NCBI RefSeq assembly: GCF_021631985.1
Contig: NZ_CP070225.1
Span: 1,736,001-1,800,000, forward strand
Direction of reading: 5' to 3'
Length of the DNA stretch: 64,000 bases
Source of the DNA: Sandaracinus amylolyticus
Lineage (GTDB): Bacteria; Myxococcota_A; Polyangia; Polyangiales; Sandaracinaceae
Position 1 is the first letter of the stretch. Each line of letters starts with the position of its first letter. The notes beneath the pieces were generated by a model that did no database searches, was not told where the DNA came from, and saw nothing but the letters and a program-made list of their open reading frames with translations. A program made the translations under genes and the position numbers. Shown one piece after another: positions 45,040 to 53,890 of the stretch.

Positions 45040-46098
45040 TCAGCCGAAGTAGATGCAGCAGCCGGTCAGGCAGTAGTAGCCGCCGGGGCACGCGGGATCC
45101 GTGGGCAGACCGCAGGGCTGGCGGTCGTCCTCGCAGCGCGGCGGAGGCGGCGGGCCCGCGTCGGTCGGCGGTCCCGCGTCGCGCGGGCCGGCGTCGATCG
45201 GGTTGCCCGCGTCGTCACGCGGAACGCCGGCGTCGGTCGGAGGCGGCGGGAAGCAGTCGTCCGGGATGTCGTCGATGTCGCGACCCAGGCAGAGCTCGCA
45301 CCGGCCGCAGCCGTTGAAGCACTCCATGTTCGGCGTGCACGGACGACACGAGTCGTAGTTTCGCGCAATGGCTTCCGCGAGCGTGCAGATCGGCGCGCCG
45401 GGCTCGGGGGCGGATCCGATGAAGACCCAGTTGTCTCCCTCGCCACCGATGTCACAGCAGCCGTAGCAGTCGCAGCCGTTGGGCACGAGAGGACCACAGA
45501 CGTCGAGGCACGTCGCGCTCGGCGTTCCGTCGCACGTGCGGCCGTCGGCAGGGCAGCTCGACCCGGGCGGCGGGCGCGTCCCGGGGCTCAGGGGATCGCA
45601 CTGCAGGTTGTAGTCGCAGTCGTCGTTGCCGTTGCCCGAGTCGTTGTCGAAGTAGCAGTCGCGGTTGCAGGTCGCGCCGATGCCGGGAATCTCGAGGTTC
45701 AGCCGGTCTTCGCTGTTGTCGCAGGGGCCGAGACAGTCGGGATCTTCACTGTCGACCACGCCGTCGTCGTCGTCGTCGATGCAGTTGCCGCACAGGTACT
45801 GCATGCCGTCGCACGTCGCGGGAAGGCACGTCACGATCGCGCCGTCGGGGAGCAGGATGCCGCCGTCGACCTCGACGAAGCCGGCCTCGCCGAAGATCGC
45901 ACCGTCGAGACCCGTGCCCCCGTCGCCGTCGACCGTGGCGTCCATCCCGCCACCGCCGTCCGTCCCATCTCCGCCGGCGTCCATGCCGCCACCGCCGGCG
46001 TCACCGTCGCCGTCACCCTCGTCATCGCACGAGCACCCTGGCGCGAACAACGACAGCCCCAGCAGCGCCGTGATCGCGACCAGTCCGATCTTCCGCAT
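45040..46098 (-). CDS. Cys-rich Asp/Gly lipoprotein, myxobacterial type
   Basis: A 352-residue lipoprotein (lipobox FAPGC) followed by an Asp-Gly-rich low-complexity stretch (about 25-65). A conserved Cys-rich body has CGNCIDDDDDGVVDSEDPDC, CNRDCYFDNDSGNGNDDC and CNGCGRCELCLG, a pattern of calcium- or metal-binding modules. Pro/Asp-Ala-Gly spacers precede a final CGLPTDPACPGGYYCLTGCC knot. The ATG at 46098 follows GGAGGCGGC. It is a standalone gene between the RCC1 and Mla-type genes. Function unknown. Confidence 0.82.
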   Translation of the reverse strand: MRKIGLVAITALLGLSLFAPGCSCDDEGDGDGDAGGGGMDAGGDGTDGGGGMDATVDGDGGTGLDGAIFGEAGFVEVDGGILLPDGAIVTCLPATCDGMQYLCGNCIDDDDDGVVDSEDPDCLGPCDNSEDRLNLEIPGIGATCNRDCYFDNDSGNGNDDCDYNLQCDPLSPGTRPPPGSSCPADGRTCDGTPSATCLDVCGPLVPNGCDCYGCCDIGGEGDNWVFIGSAPEPGAPICTLAEAIARNYDSCRPCTPNMECFNGCGRCELCLGRDIDDIPDDCFPPPPTDAGVPRDDAGNPIDAGPRDAGPPTDAGPPPPPRCEDDRQPCGLPTDPACPGGYYCLTGCCIYFG

Positions 46099-46144
46099 GC
46101 CGCCTCCATGACCGGTGGCCCCCGCCACCTTCACTTCGGCATGA

Positions 46145-46933
46145 TCACTGAACCGCGCTGTCCCGTCGATTCCTGATCGCGTGCTCCGCGGCGCGGACGA
46201 AGGGTGCCAATCGCTCCTCGTGCTGCGCGCGCAGCACGTCCGGCGGTCCGGCGTCCGTGATGCGCCCTTCGTGCAGCAGCGCGAGGCGATCGCTGATCGT
46301 GAACGCGCTCGCCATGTTGTGCGTGACCATCACGGTCGTGATCTTCAGCGTGTCCCGCAGCGCGAGGATCAGCCGGTTCACGCGCGTGACGTTGATCGGA
46401 TCGAGGCCCTCGGTCGGATCGTCGTAGAGCAGCACGTCGGGGCGCATCGCGATCGCGCGCGCCAGGCCGACCCGCTTGCGCATGCCTCCGCTGAGATCAC
46501 CGGGCGCCATCTGCTCGATCCCCGGAAGGCTCACCTGTGCGAGCGACTCCGACACGCGCTTCGCGATGTCGGGCTCGGGCAGGAGGCGCTGCTCGCGCAG
46601 CCCGTACGCGACGTTGTCGAACACGGTGAGCGAGTCGAAGAGCGCCGACGCCTGGAACTGGATGCCGATGCGCCGTCGCACCTGGATCCAGTCGCGCTCG
46701 TGCAGGTGGGTGACGTCGCGCCCGTCGAACGTGATCGTCCCCGCGTCGGCGGGCACGAGGCCCATCATGATCTTCAGCAGCAGGCTCTTCCCGGTCGCCG
46801 AGCCGCCGATGATCGTCAGCAGCTCGCCCGCGTTCACGTCGAGGTCGATCCCGCGGAGCACCTCGTGCTCGCCGAACGCCTTGCGCACCCCGCGGATCTC
46901 GATGAGCGCCACGCGCGATCGGTAGCACGGCAT
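46145..46933 (-). CDS. ABC transporter ATP-binding protein, MlaF-like
   Basis: A 262-residue ATPase: Walker A GGSATGKSL, signature LSGGMRKRVGLARA, Walker B VLLYDDPTEGLDP and the H-loop VTHNMASAF. The GGMRKR signature and the DDPTEGLDP form identify the MlaF/Ttg2A subfamily that powers phospholipid transport between membranes. The MlaE and MlaD partners are not in the window. ATG 46933 has no clear ribosome site, and GTG 46912 (start of VALIEIRG) is a good alternative. It is divergent from the sulfatase-fold gene by 30 bases. Confidence 0.88.
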   Translation of the reverse strand: MPCYRSRVALIEIRGVRKAFGEHEVLRGIDLDVNAGELLTIIGGSATGKSLLLKIMMGLVPADAGTITFDGRDVTHLHERDWIQVRRRIGIQFQASALFDSLTVFDNVAYGLREQRLLPEPDIAKRVSESLAQVSLPGIEQMAPGDLSGGMRKRVGLARAIAMRPDVLLYDDPTEGLDPINVTRVNRLILALRDTLKITTVMVTHNMASAFTISDRLALLHEGRITDAGPPDVLRAQHEERLAPFVRAAEHAIRNRRDSAVQ

Positions 46934-46963
46934 CGCGGGGCCGCGTGTATTAGTCTCGCGCGC

Positions 46964-49309
46964 GTGCCGAACCGAACGCTGCGCGCACTGGTGATCGCGA
47001 GCTCGACCGCGATCGTGTCGTCGATCGTGGTCTCGTGTGGATCCTCGAGCGCAGGCTCGTCGTCGTCGGCCACGCCGAGCGCACCGACCGTCGCCGCCGA
47101 GACCGAGACCCCGACCGAGCCGAGCACGACGCCGGTCGCGACCGCGCCGAGCGCGGCGCCCGAGCGGGTGCGCGTTCGTTACGATCTCGCGGCGCACCTC
47201 GAGCGCGTGGAGCTGCGTCAGGGCGATGCGCAGGTCGTCGATTTCGGCGTGCCCGCGGGCTCGATGTACACGCTCGGCGGCTGGCGCACGCGCGTCGGTC
47301 GCGATCGCACCGAAGGCGACGTGACCGCGAGCGTGATCGAGAACGTGACCGGCTTCGTGCTCGTGCCCTCCGACGTGGCGGGCCCGCGCACGCTGCGCAT
47401 CCGAGCGCGCGCGGTGCGCGACGGCCGCGTGACCGTGTACGTCGACGGCGAGACGATCGGATACGCGACGCTGCCGACCGACGGCACGTGGGGGATGATC
47501 GAGGTCGCGCTGCCCGCGGAGCGACTGCACGTCGGCGAGAACAGCGTGCAGCTCCGGGTGTCGCGCACCGGTTCGCTCCCCGGCGTCCCGAGCGCGGGCA
47601 TCTTGCTCGACTGGATGCGCCTCGGGCCCGCCGACGATGCGCACGCGAGCGAAGGACCTCCGACGCAGCTCGCGCGAGGCGAGGGCGAGGCACGCGCGCT
47701 CGCGATCCCCGACGGATGGACCGCGGGCTGGACGATGGAGGTGCCCGAGGGCGCGCGGCTGCGCGGGATCGCGCGTGGCACCGGGCGCGTCGAGGTGATC
47801 GGGCACCGCGACGGCGAGGCGCCGCGCACGATGGGCACGCTCGAGGCGAGCGGGGAAGGGCGTCCCTTCGATCTCGATCTCGCCACGCTCGGCGCGAACA
47901 TCGCGCGCCTCGATCTGCGCGCGACCGGCGACGTCACGCTCACGCGCCCTGCGGTCGTCACGCTCGACGCGCGCCCGCTCCGCGAGCGACCGCAGCTGCG
48001 CAACGTGCTCGTCTATCTCACGGACACGCTGCGCGCCGACAAACTGCGTCCCTATCGCGCGCAGACGCGCGTGCGCACGCCCGCGCTCGACTCCTGGGTG
48101 CAGAACGCGGCGCTGATGCTGCGCGGTCACTCGCAGGAGAACTGGACCAAGCCGAGCGTCGCGACGCTGCTCTCCGGGCTCTATCCGTGGGAGCACAACG
48201 CGACCACCGAGGACGCGGTCGTGCCGAGCAGCGTGCAGCTCCTCAGCGAGCGCCTGCGCGAGAGCGAGTACTTCAGCGGCGCGTTCGTCGCGAACGGGTT
48301 CTGCTCGGATCGTTTCGGCTTCGAGCAGGGATGGAACACGTTCCGCAACTACATCCGCGAGGGGCTGCGCTCGCAGTCGCAGTTCGTCGCGGCGGACGTG
48401 CTGCAGTGGCTCGATCGACGCCCGCAGGATCAGCCGTTCTTCCTCTACGTGCACACGATCGATCCGCACGTGCCGTACATGCCGCCCGCCGAGGCGCTCG
48501 CGATGTACGACCCGAACCCGTACTCGGGCATCGTCGACTTCGGTCGTGATCGCGAGCTGCTCGAGGGGATCAAGATCGGTCGCATCCGCCTCAACGCGCG
48601 CGACCGCGAGCGTCTCGAGGCGCTCTACGACGGCGAGATCACGTACCACGACACCCACTTCGGCTCGATCATCCAGGCGCTCGAGGCGCGGGGGATCGCC
48701 GACGAGACGATCGTCGTGTTCACCGCGGATCACGGCGAGGAGTTCTGGGATCACGACTCGGTCGGCCACGGGCACAGCGTGTTCGAGGAGCTGATCAACG
48801 TGCCGCTGATCCTGCGCATCCCCGGCGTGACCGACGGCGCGGTGACGATCGACGACGCGGTCGGGCTCGTCGACGTGCTGCCGACGATCTTCGACGCGCT
48901 CGGCATGCCGATCCCGAGCGACCTCTCGGGCGAGTCGTTCCTGCCGCAGCTGCTCGGCGCGAGCGCGGACGCGCCGCGCTTCACGGTGACGGGCTTCATG
49001 GACGGCTGGCGCGCGATCAACGTCGGTCGCCTCAAGCTGATCCACCGCACCGAGCGCCGGATCATGCTCTACGACCTCGTCGACGATCCCGACGAGACGC
49101 GCGACCTCGCGGCCGATCATCCGATCGCGGTGCGTTATGCGCGCGGGCTGCTCGGCCTCGGTCTCTCGGGCGCGACGCGTCCGCCCGAGCGCCGTCGCAG
49201 CGCGCCGGTGCGCCAGGAGCGCATCGAGATCGACGCGACGACCCGCGCCCAGCTCGAGGCGCTCGGCTACGCCGGCGCGTCGCGCCCCCAGGCCCCTCCG
49301 GAGGACTGA
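46964..49309 (+). CDS. Sulfatase / alkaline-phosphatase superfamily lipoprotein with Thr nucleophile site
   Basis: A 781-residue lipoprotein (lipobox IVVSC, then a Ser/Thr/Pro-rich linker). Residues about 65-330 form two beta-sandwich-like domains. Residues about 345-720 are an alkaline-phosphatase/sulfatase fold with metal residues in LVYLTDTLRAD, VVFTADHGEEFWDHD and a conserved HTIDPHVPY. At the sulfatase C/S-x-P-S-R site the sequence reads WTKPSVATLLSG. Thr replaces the formylglycine Cys and the Arg is lost, so this is not a formylglycine sulfatase. A phosphodiester or phosphoglycerol/phosphoethanolamine transferase-like activity is more plausible. GTG 46964 start. Confidence 0.87.
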   Translation: MPNRTLRALVIASSTAIVSSIVVSCGSSSAGSSSSATPSAPTVAAETETPTEPSTTPVATAPSAAPERVRVRYDLAAHLERVELRQGDAQVVDFGVPAGSMYTLGGWRTRVGRDRTEGDVTASVIENVTGFVLVPSDVAGPRTLRIRARAVRDGRVTVYVDGETIGYATLPTDGTWGMIEVALPAERLHVGENSVQLRVSRTGSLPGVPSAGILLDWMRLGPADDAHASEGPPTQLARGEGEARALAIPDGWTAGWTMEVPEGARLRGIARGTGRVEVIGHRDGEAPRTMGTLEASGEGRPFDLDLATLGANIARLDLRATGDVTLTRPAVVTLDARPLRERPQLRNVLVYLTDTLRADKLRPYRAQTRVRTPALDSWVQNAALMLRGHSQENWTKPSVATLLSGLYPWEHNATTEDAVVPSSVQLLSERLRESEYFSGAFVANGFCSDRFGFEQGWNTFRNYIREGLRSQSQFVAADVLQWLDRRPQDQPFFLYVHTIDPHVPYMPPAEALAMYDPNPYSGIVDFGRDRELLEGIKIGRIRLNARDRERLEALYDGEITYHDTHFGSIIQALEARGIADETIVVFTADHGEEFWDHDSVGHGHSVFEELINVPLILRIPGVTDGAVTIDDAVGLVDVLPTIFDALGMPIPSDLSGESFLPQLLGASADAPRFTVTGFMDGWRAINVGRLKLIHRTERRIMLYDLVDDPDETRDLAADHPIAVRYARGLLGLGLSGATRPPERRRSAPVRQERIEIDATTRAQLEALGYAGASRPQAPPED

Positions 49310-49395
49310 CGAGAAACGCGGGAGGGACGCGCGTCCATCCCCGGTGACTCGCGCTTGCGCGGTGGGTCGACCCCTCACCGAGCGAGCCGGAGCTC

Positions 49396-49690
49396 GATCG
49401 GGCATGGGTGGACCCATCGAGGATCGAGCTGGAGCTCGACCGGGCATGGGTGGACCCATCGAGGATCGAGCCGGCGCTCGACCGGGCCATGGGTGGACCC
49501 ATCGAGGATCGAGCTGGCGCTCGACCGGGCATGGGTGGACCCATCGAGGATCGAGCTGGCGCTCGACCGGGCATGGGTGGACCCATCGAGGATCGAGCTG
49601 GCGCTCGACCGGGCATGGGTGGACCCATCGAGGATCGAGCTGGCGCTCGACCGGGCATGGGTGGACCCATCGAGGATCGAGCTGGCGCTC
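49396..49690. repeat. Tandem array of a 42-bp unit, 7 copies
   Basis: Seven head-to-tail copies (starts at 49396, 49438, 49480, 49523, 49565, 49607 and 49649). They are nearly identical apart from a few substitutions in the first two and one inserted C in the third (43 bp). Each unit contains ATGGGT-GG-ACCCAT, an internal hairpin. Because 42 is a multiple of three, frames stay open on both strands (GGPIEDRAGARPGM-type peptides), but the 1-base insertion in copy 3 and the lack of a start signal argue against a real gene. It lies between two convergent genes. Confidence 0.92.
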
Positions 49691-49699
49691 GTCGGCCCG

Positions 49700-50392
49700 T
49701 CAGCGCAGCCGCTCGTCGTCGAGCGGCACGATGAGCGAGGGGTCGTCGTTGGCGACGCTTCCGACCTTCGTGCTCACCTTGAAGGCCTCGAGCGCGACCG
49801 GCTCCGCATGCTGGATCGCGCGGATCACCTCGCGCGCGTCCTGCTCGTCGGGCGAGAGCCAGCGATCGCGCATCGCGGGCGGGACGATCATCGGCATGCG
49901 ATCGTGGATCGCCGCGACCGGCGCGGTCGGCTTGGTGGTGAGGATCGCGAAGCTCGGGATGCGCTTCGTCTCCTCACCGACCTCGCCCTGCCAGATGTCC
50001 CAGATGCCGGCGAACGTGATCAGTCCGCCGCCCACCGGATGGAAGTAGTAGGGTTGCTTCTTCGTGCCCTCGCGCCTCCATTCGTAGAACCCATCGGCGA
50101 GCACGAGGCAACGACGGCGCGATGCGCTCTCCGCGAACGCGCGCTGCGTCGCCACACCCTCGGCGCGCAGGTTGATCCAGCGCGCGCCCGCCGCCTTGGG
50201 GCTCTCGCTCTCCGCAGGGACGAGCCCGAACCGCGCGAGCCCGATGCGCCGCTCCTCGCGCTCGATCGCGATCGGCGCGTCCTCGGTCGGCGCCAGGTTG
50301 AAGCGCGGCTCGATCGCGTCGACGGTGAGCACCGCGCGCAGCTCTTCCTCGGCTTCCTGGGCCTGGATCGCGACCGTGTAGCGCCCGCACAT
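49700..50392 (-). CDS. yedK: SRAP family DNA-protein crosslink protein (HMCES/YedK type)
   Basis: A 230-residue protein. It starts MCGRYT with the catalytic Cys2 that forms a thiazolidine crosslink with abasic sites. Further conserved residues are visible: NLAPTED (Asn), GFYEW (Glu at about 110) and AIHDRMP (His at about 163), followed by the family C-terminus. It protects abasic sites in single-stranded DNA at stalled forks. ATG 50392. It is adjacent to the 42-bp tandem array, and the VWA lipoprotein gene is divergent 73 bases away. Confidence 0.93.
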   Translation of the reverse strand: MCGRYTVAIQAQEAEEELRAVLTVDAIEPRFNLAPTEDAPIAIEREERRIGLARFGLVPAESESPKAAGARWINLRAEGVATQRAFAESASRRRCLVLADGFYEWRREGTKKQPYYFHPVGGGLITFAGIWDIWQGEVGEETKRIPSFAILTTKPTAPVAAIHDRMPMIVPPAMRDRWLSPDEQDAREVIRAIQHAEPVALEAFKVSTKVGSVANDDPSLIVPLDDERLR

Positions 50393-50464
50393 GTGCGATC
50401 GATCATGCGCCCCGGGGCGGCCCTCGCCCAGCGCCCGCGGACGCGGCGTAGCATCGCGGGCACG

Positions 50465-51397
50465 ATGTCGAACCGCAGCGCCCTCGTCATCACGCTCCTC
50501 GCGTCGATCCTCGCCGCGTGCACGACACGCGGGACACCCGGTCGCGAGGCGACGTTCGTCGAGTGCACGAACGGCATCGACGACGATCAGGACGGGCTGC
50601 TCGACTGCGCCGAGGCGACGTGCGGCGCGCACTGCGAGGACGGACCCGGCGGCGCGGACGCGGGCCTGCCGCGCGACGCGGGCCCGCGCGCCGATGCGCG
50701 CATCACGTGCAACGCGCTGCTCGACGTCGTGTTCGTGATCGACGTGAGCACCTCGATGCGCGAGGAGGCCGAGCGCCTGCGCACCGGCGTCGAGTCGATC
50801 TGGAACGCGGCGCACGCGCTGACGAGCAACACGCAGTTCGGCCTCGTGGTGTTCGTCGACGACGCGGTCGCGGTGAACGGGTGCGGCGCGTTCACGTCGA
50901 TCGCGAGCCTGCAGAGCGAGCTCATGCGCTGGCGCGACTTCTGCGGGACGAACCGCTCGCCCTCGAGCGATCTGCAGAACACCGACTGCGCGGAGAACTC
51001 GCTCGACGCGCTCCACCTCGCCGCCACGACGTGCCCGTGGCGCGCCGGCGCGACGCGGGTGATCGTGCACGTCACCGACGACACGTTCGCGGAGCGACCG
51101 CAGGTGCTGAGCGAGAGCGTCGCGGTGGAGCACACGTACGCCGAGGTCGCGAGCGAGCTCGTCTCGCGCGAGCTGCGCGTCGGCGCGTTCGCGGTGCCGG
51201 GCGTGGGCGAGCCGTGCGGCGCGGGCTCGAGCCCCGACGTGGGCCGCGGGTTCCACGCGCCCTTCGGATCGATGCCGTCGCTGCCGATGCAGACGCGCGG
51301 TCGCGCCTACGACCTGCGCGCGGTGCGGAGCGGCACGCTCGACATGGCCGCGTCGATCACCGAGCTGCTCGCCGACGAGTACTGCACGCTGTTCTGA
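50465..51397 (+). CDS. VWA-domain lipoprotein
   Basis: A 310-residue lipoprotein (lipobox ILAAC). A short Ca-binding-like Cys-rich stretch (CTNGIDDDQDGLLDC) and an Asp-Ala-Gly spacer come first. A von Willebrand A domain fills about 85-300, with the MIDAS motif DVSTSM and the later VIVHVTDDTF. Extra cysteines (CGAFTS, NTDCAENS, TTCPW, EPCGAG) suggest disulfides in the exported fold. It is probably an adhesion or scaffold protein at the outer surface. Its last 91 bases overlap the convergent response-regulator gene. Confidence 0.85.
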   Translation: MSNRSALVITLLASILAACTTRGTPGREATFVECTNGIDDDQDGLLDCAEATCGAHCEDGPGGADAGLPRDAGPRADARITCNALLDVVFVIDVSTSMREEAERLRTGVESIWNAAHALTSNTQFGLVVFVDDAVAVNGCGAFTSIASLQSELMRWRDFCGTNRSPSSDLQNTDCAENSLDALHLAATTCPWRAGATRVIVHVTDDTFAERPQVLSESVAVEHTYAEVASELVSRELRVGAFAVPGVGEPCGAGSSPDVGRGFHAPFGSMPSLPMQTRGRAYDLRAVRSGTLDMAASITELLADEYCTLF

Positions 51398-51777
51398 CGG
51401 CTGCGCGAGATCTCGAGCAGCGCGGCGAGGATTTGATCCGCGCTGCAGGGCTTCTGCAGGATGCTCGCGAAGAGCGCGCGATCGGCGCTCGCGAGCGAGC
51501 TCAGATCGCCGGTGTGGAGCAGGAACGGCGGCGCGTCGTCGCCCGCGATCGAGCGCACGCGACGGCACAGCTCGACGCCGTCGATCCCGGGCATGAGCAG
51601 GTCCGTGATCACCGCGTCGACGCCCTCGTCGCACACGAACTGCAGCGCGGCCTCGGGCGACGTGAAGCTGCGGATCTCGAAGCCCAGCCCCCCGAGCAGC
51701 GCGAGCATCGCGCGCAACACGCGTGCGTCGTCGTCCACCAGCGCGAGCCGCGCCGGTCCCTCCCCAGTCCCGTTCAT
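51307..51777 (-). CDS. Response regulator, receiver domain only
   Basis: A 156-residue protein. Its REC domain (about 10-130) has LALVDDDARVLRAML, AVITDLLMPGIDG with the phospho-acceptor Asp, PFLLHTGDLSSL and the conserved Lys in ILQKPCSAD. A Ser-rich tail of about 25 residues has no output domain, and this tail is antisense to the 3' end of the VWA gene. The start is ATG 51777; the frame continues upstream without a better site. It is divergent from a second single-domain regulator at 51913. Confidence 0.83.
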   Translation of the reverse strand: MNGTGEGPARLALVDDDARVLRAMLALLGGLGFEIRSFTSPEAALQFVCDEGVDAVITDLLMPGIDGVELCRRVRSIAGDDAPPFLLHTGDLSSLASADRALFASILQKPCSADQILAALLEISRSRQNSVQYSSASSSVIDAAMSSVPLRTARRS

Positions 51778-51912
51778 CCTCGAGGCCCCTCCCGTGCGGG
51801 CGCACCATCGACCCCGCCGCACTGCGTCACAAGGGTCGCGGCGTGACGGACCACGAAAGAATGCACGGCTGGGGCGTTGTGGAACGAAACGTGGCGTTTA
51901 CGTCCATCCAGC

Positions 51913-52308
51913 GTGGAACGACGGGAGCTCGACGGTCTGACCGTCCTGGTGATCGACGATCACCTGGACAGCCTCGAGATCGCCGAGATCGTCCTGGAGC
52001 GCGCGGGCGCGCGGGTGCTCGCAGCGCCGAGCGCCGAGGCCGGGCTGCGCTTCCTCGATACACAGTCGATCGACGTGCTCGTCTGCGATCTGTCGATGCC
52101 ACGCGTGGACGGGTTCGACGTCGTGCGCGCGGTGCGCGCGCGCAAGGACGACAAGCGCTCGTTGCCAGCGATCGCGGTGTCGGGCAGCGGCGCGCACGAC
52201 GCGGGTCGGGCGATCACGGCGGGGTTCGACGCGCACGCGACGAAGCCGATCGCGCCCGAGGCGCTGGTGGCGCACGTTCGTCGGCTGGCGGATCGACCGG
52301 CTGCCTGA
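51913..52308 (+). CDS. Response regulator, receiver domain only (CheY-like)
   Basis: A 131-residue REC protein: LTVLVIDDHLDSLEI, VLVCDLSMPRVDG (phospho-Asp), PAIAVSGSGAH and ATKPIAPEALV. No output domain. GTG 51913 is chosen because the sequence just upstream (TTGTGG and TTTACG at about 17-base spacing) could be a promoter; GTG 51877 is in frame. It is divergent from the other receiver gene. A non-coding stretch follows to the kinase at 52888. Confidence 0.83.
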   Translation: MERRELDGLTVLVIDDHLDSLEIAEIVLERAGARVLAAPSAEAGLRFLDTQSIDVLVCDLSMPRVDGFDVVRAVRARKDDKRSLPAIAVSGSGAHDAGRAITAGFDAHATKPIAPEALVAHVRRLADRPAA

Positions 52309-52887
52309 CTGAGGATCTCCGCGCGGGGAGAGGCTTCGGTGGGGGGCGCGGGGAGGGGGTCCGTGCTCGGACAATCCTCGCGATCCGACCTGCTTCTGTC
52401 TCGGTGATCGATGGCCGGGGCTCTCGTCGGCGCGGGGCGCCTTCGGCGCTTCGCGCTGACTCGCATTCGGGGCGCTCGCGGAGGCTGGATGGCGCTGCGG
52501 AACTGCGCGCGGACCCCTCCCCGCGCCCCGGCTGGTAAGGCCTCGGCCACGCGCGAAGGTGGGCGCCGCTCGGTGTGTTGGAGGGGGGACGCGTTCTCGC
52601 GCGAGTCCGCTTCGCGTTCTCGCGCGAGCACGCGGACCGGCTCGCCCTTCGGGCATCGCGGCCGAATGGGGACGGGCTCGCCCTTCGGGCATCGCGGTCG
52701 ATCGGGCGTGTGGATCGATGCGGCCAACGGGTGAAGGCGCGGCCTCCGTGACGGCCGATGGTCCGGCTGGCTCTTCGGCATCGCGGCCGAGCGACGAGGG
52801 GTGGACACTCCTGCTCTCCTTCGAAATTCCGCCTCTACGCCCCTCACCGCGCGTCCCTTGCGCGCTCTCCCTCCGCGTCGAAGGTTG
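52309..52887. other. Non-coding stretch with short direct repeats
   Basis: No gene-like reading frame with this genome's codon pattern is seen. A 21-bp sequence (CTCGCCCTTCGGGCATCGCG plus G) occurs at 52641-52661 and again at 52676-52696, with a degenerate third copy near 52763. The first part is G-rich (GGGGGGCGCGGGGAGGGGG near 52340). The promoter of the downstream kinase presumably lies here, but no clear -35/-10 pair was found. Confidence 0.6.
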
Positions 52888-53823
52888 GTGCCGTCGCCGT
52901 CCTTCTCGGGCGACGGATTGGAGCGAGTCTCGCGCGTGCTCTCGAAGGTGCCTCCCACGCCCGTCCTCGAGCGCCGCATCGGAGATCTCGTGAAGCGTCG
53001 CTATCGCCTGAGCGCGCTGATCGGCGCGGGCGGGCAGGGCGCCGTCTATCGCGCGACCGATCTCTTCGAGGGCGACGAGGTCGCCGTGAAGGTGCTGCAC
53101 GAGGAGAGCGAGCGAGATCCCGTCGCGCGCGAGCGGCTCCTCCGCGAGGCCGAAGCGCTGATGGTCACGCGCGGGACCGCCGCGGTGCAGGTGCTCGACC
53201 AGGGCTTCACCACCGATGGGCGGCTCTGCCTGGTCACCGAGCTGCTCGAGGGCTGCGACCTCGAGGACTCGCTCCACCGCATCGAGGAGCAGGGGCGCTC
53301 GTTCCCGGCGAGCGATCTCGTCTGGCTCTTCGAGCCGCTGGTGACGACGCTCGAGCGCGCGCACGCCGCGCACATCGTGCATCGCGATCTGAAGCCGGCG
53401 AACGTGTTCCTCGACGAGCGGGACGGACACATCCGCGTGCGGCTGATGGACTTCGGGTTCGCGAAGTTCCAGCGCCTCAAGCGGCTCACGCTCGATGGCT
53501 TCGTCGCGGGCTCGCCGAGCTACATCGCGCCCGAGACGTGGCTCGAGCGCACGCCCGCGCCGAGCGTCGACGTCTACGCGCTCGGCGCGCTCATGTACCG
53601 CACGCTCGCGGGCGAGCCACCGTTCTCCGGCGAGGGGCTCATGGCCGTCGTGCGCGCCGCGACGAGCGCGCCGCGGCCGAGCCTGCACGCGCTGCGTCCC
53701 GATCTCCCGCGCGACGTCGACGCCTGGGTGCAGCAAGCGCTCGCCATCTCGCCCGAGGAGCGGTTCCAGACGCCGCGCGCCGCGTTCTTCGCGCTCTGCA
53801 CGGCGCTCGGTCTCGAGCCCTGA
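52888..53823 (+). CDS. Soluble Ser/Thr protein kinase
   Basis: A 311-residue kinase with no transmembrane helix. The catalytic domain is at about 38-300: GAGGQGAVYRATD, VAVKVLHEE, HRDLKPANVF, LMDFGFAK, GSPSYIAPETW. All catalytic residues are intact. The GTG at 52888 (after GAAGG) is preferred. The frame is open from a GTG at 52801, but the first 29 residues there have atypical codon use. The absence of a sensor or anchor domain suggests regulation by partner proteins. The next gene (VIT1-like) starts 67 bases downstream. Confidence 0.88.
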   Translation: MPSPSFSGDGLERVSRVLSKVPPTPVLERRIGDLVKRRYRLSALIGAGGQGAVYRATDLFEGDEVAVKVLHEESERDPVARERLLREAEALMVTRGTAAVQVLDQGFTTDGRLCLVTELLEGCDLEDSLHRIEEQGRSFPASDLVWLFEPLVTTLERAHAAHIVHRDLKPANVFLDERDGHIRVRLMDFGFAKFQRLKRLTLDGFVAGSPSYIAPETWLERTPAPSVDVYALGALMYRTLAGEPPFSGEGLMAVVRAATSAPRPSLHALRPDLPRDVDAWVQQALAISPEERFQTPRAAFFALCTALGLEP

Positions 53824-53890
53824 GTGAGTGCGCCGAGAAGCCGAGCCCGGTGAGGTCGTCCCGGCTCGGAAAGGCGCCTATCTGGCCGGC

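Noticed and set aside
46145-49459. A minus-strand open frame continuing far upstream of the MlaF-like ATPase
   Set aside because: Only 46145-46933 matches an ABC ATPase; the rest is antisense to the sulfatase-fold gene.
49396-49690. The 42-bp array as a CRISPR
   Set aside because: Units abut with no unique spacers and there are no cas genes.
49408-49734. Repetitive peptide-coding frames over the 42-bp array
   Set aside because: They follow from the period being a multiple of three and are broken by the 43-bp copy; no start signals.
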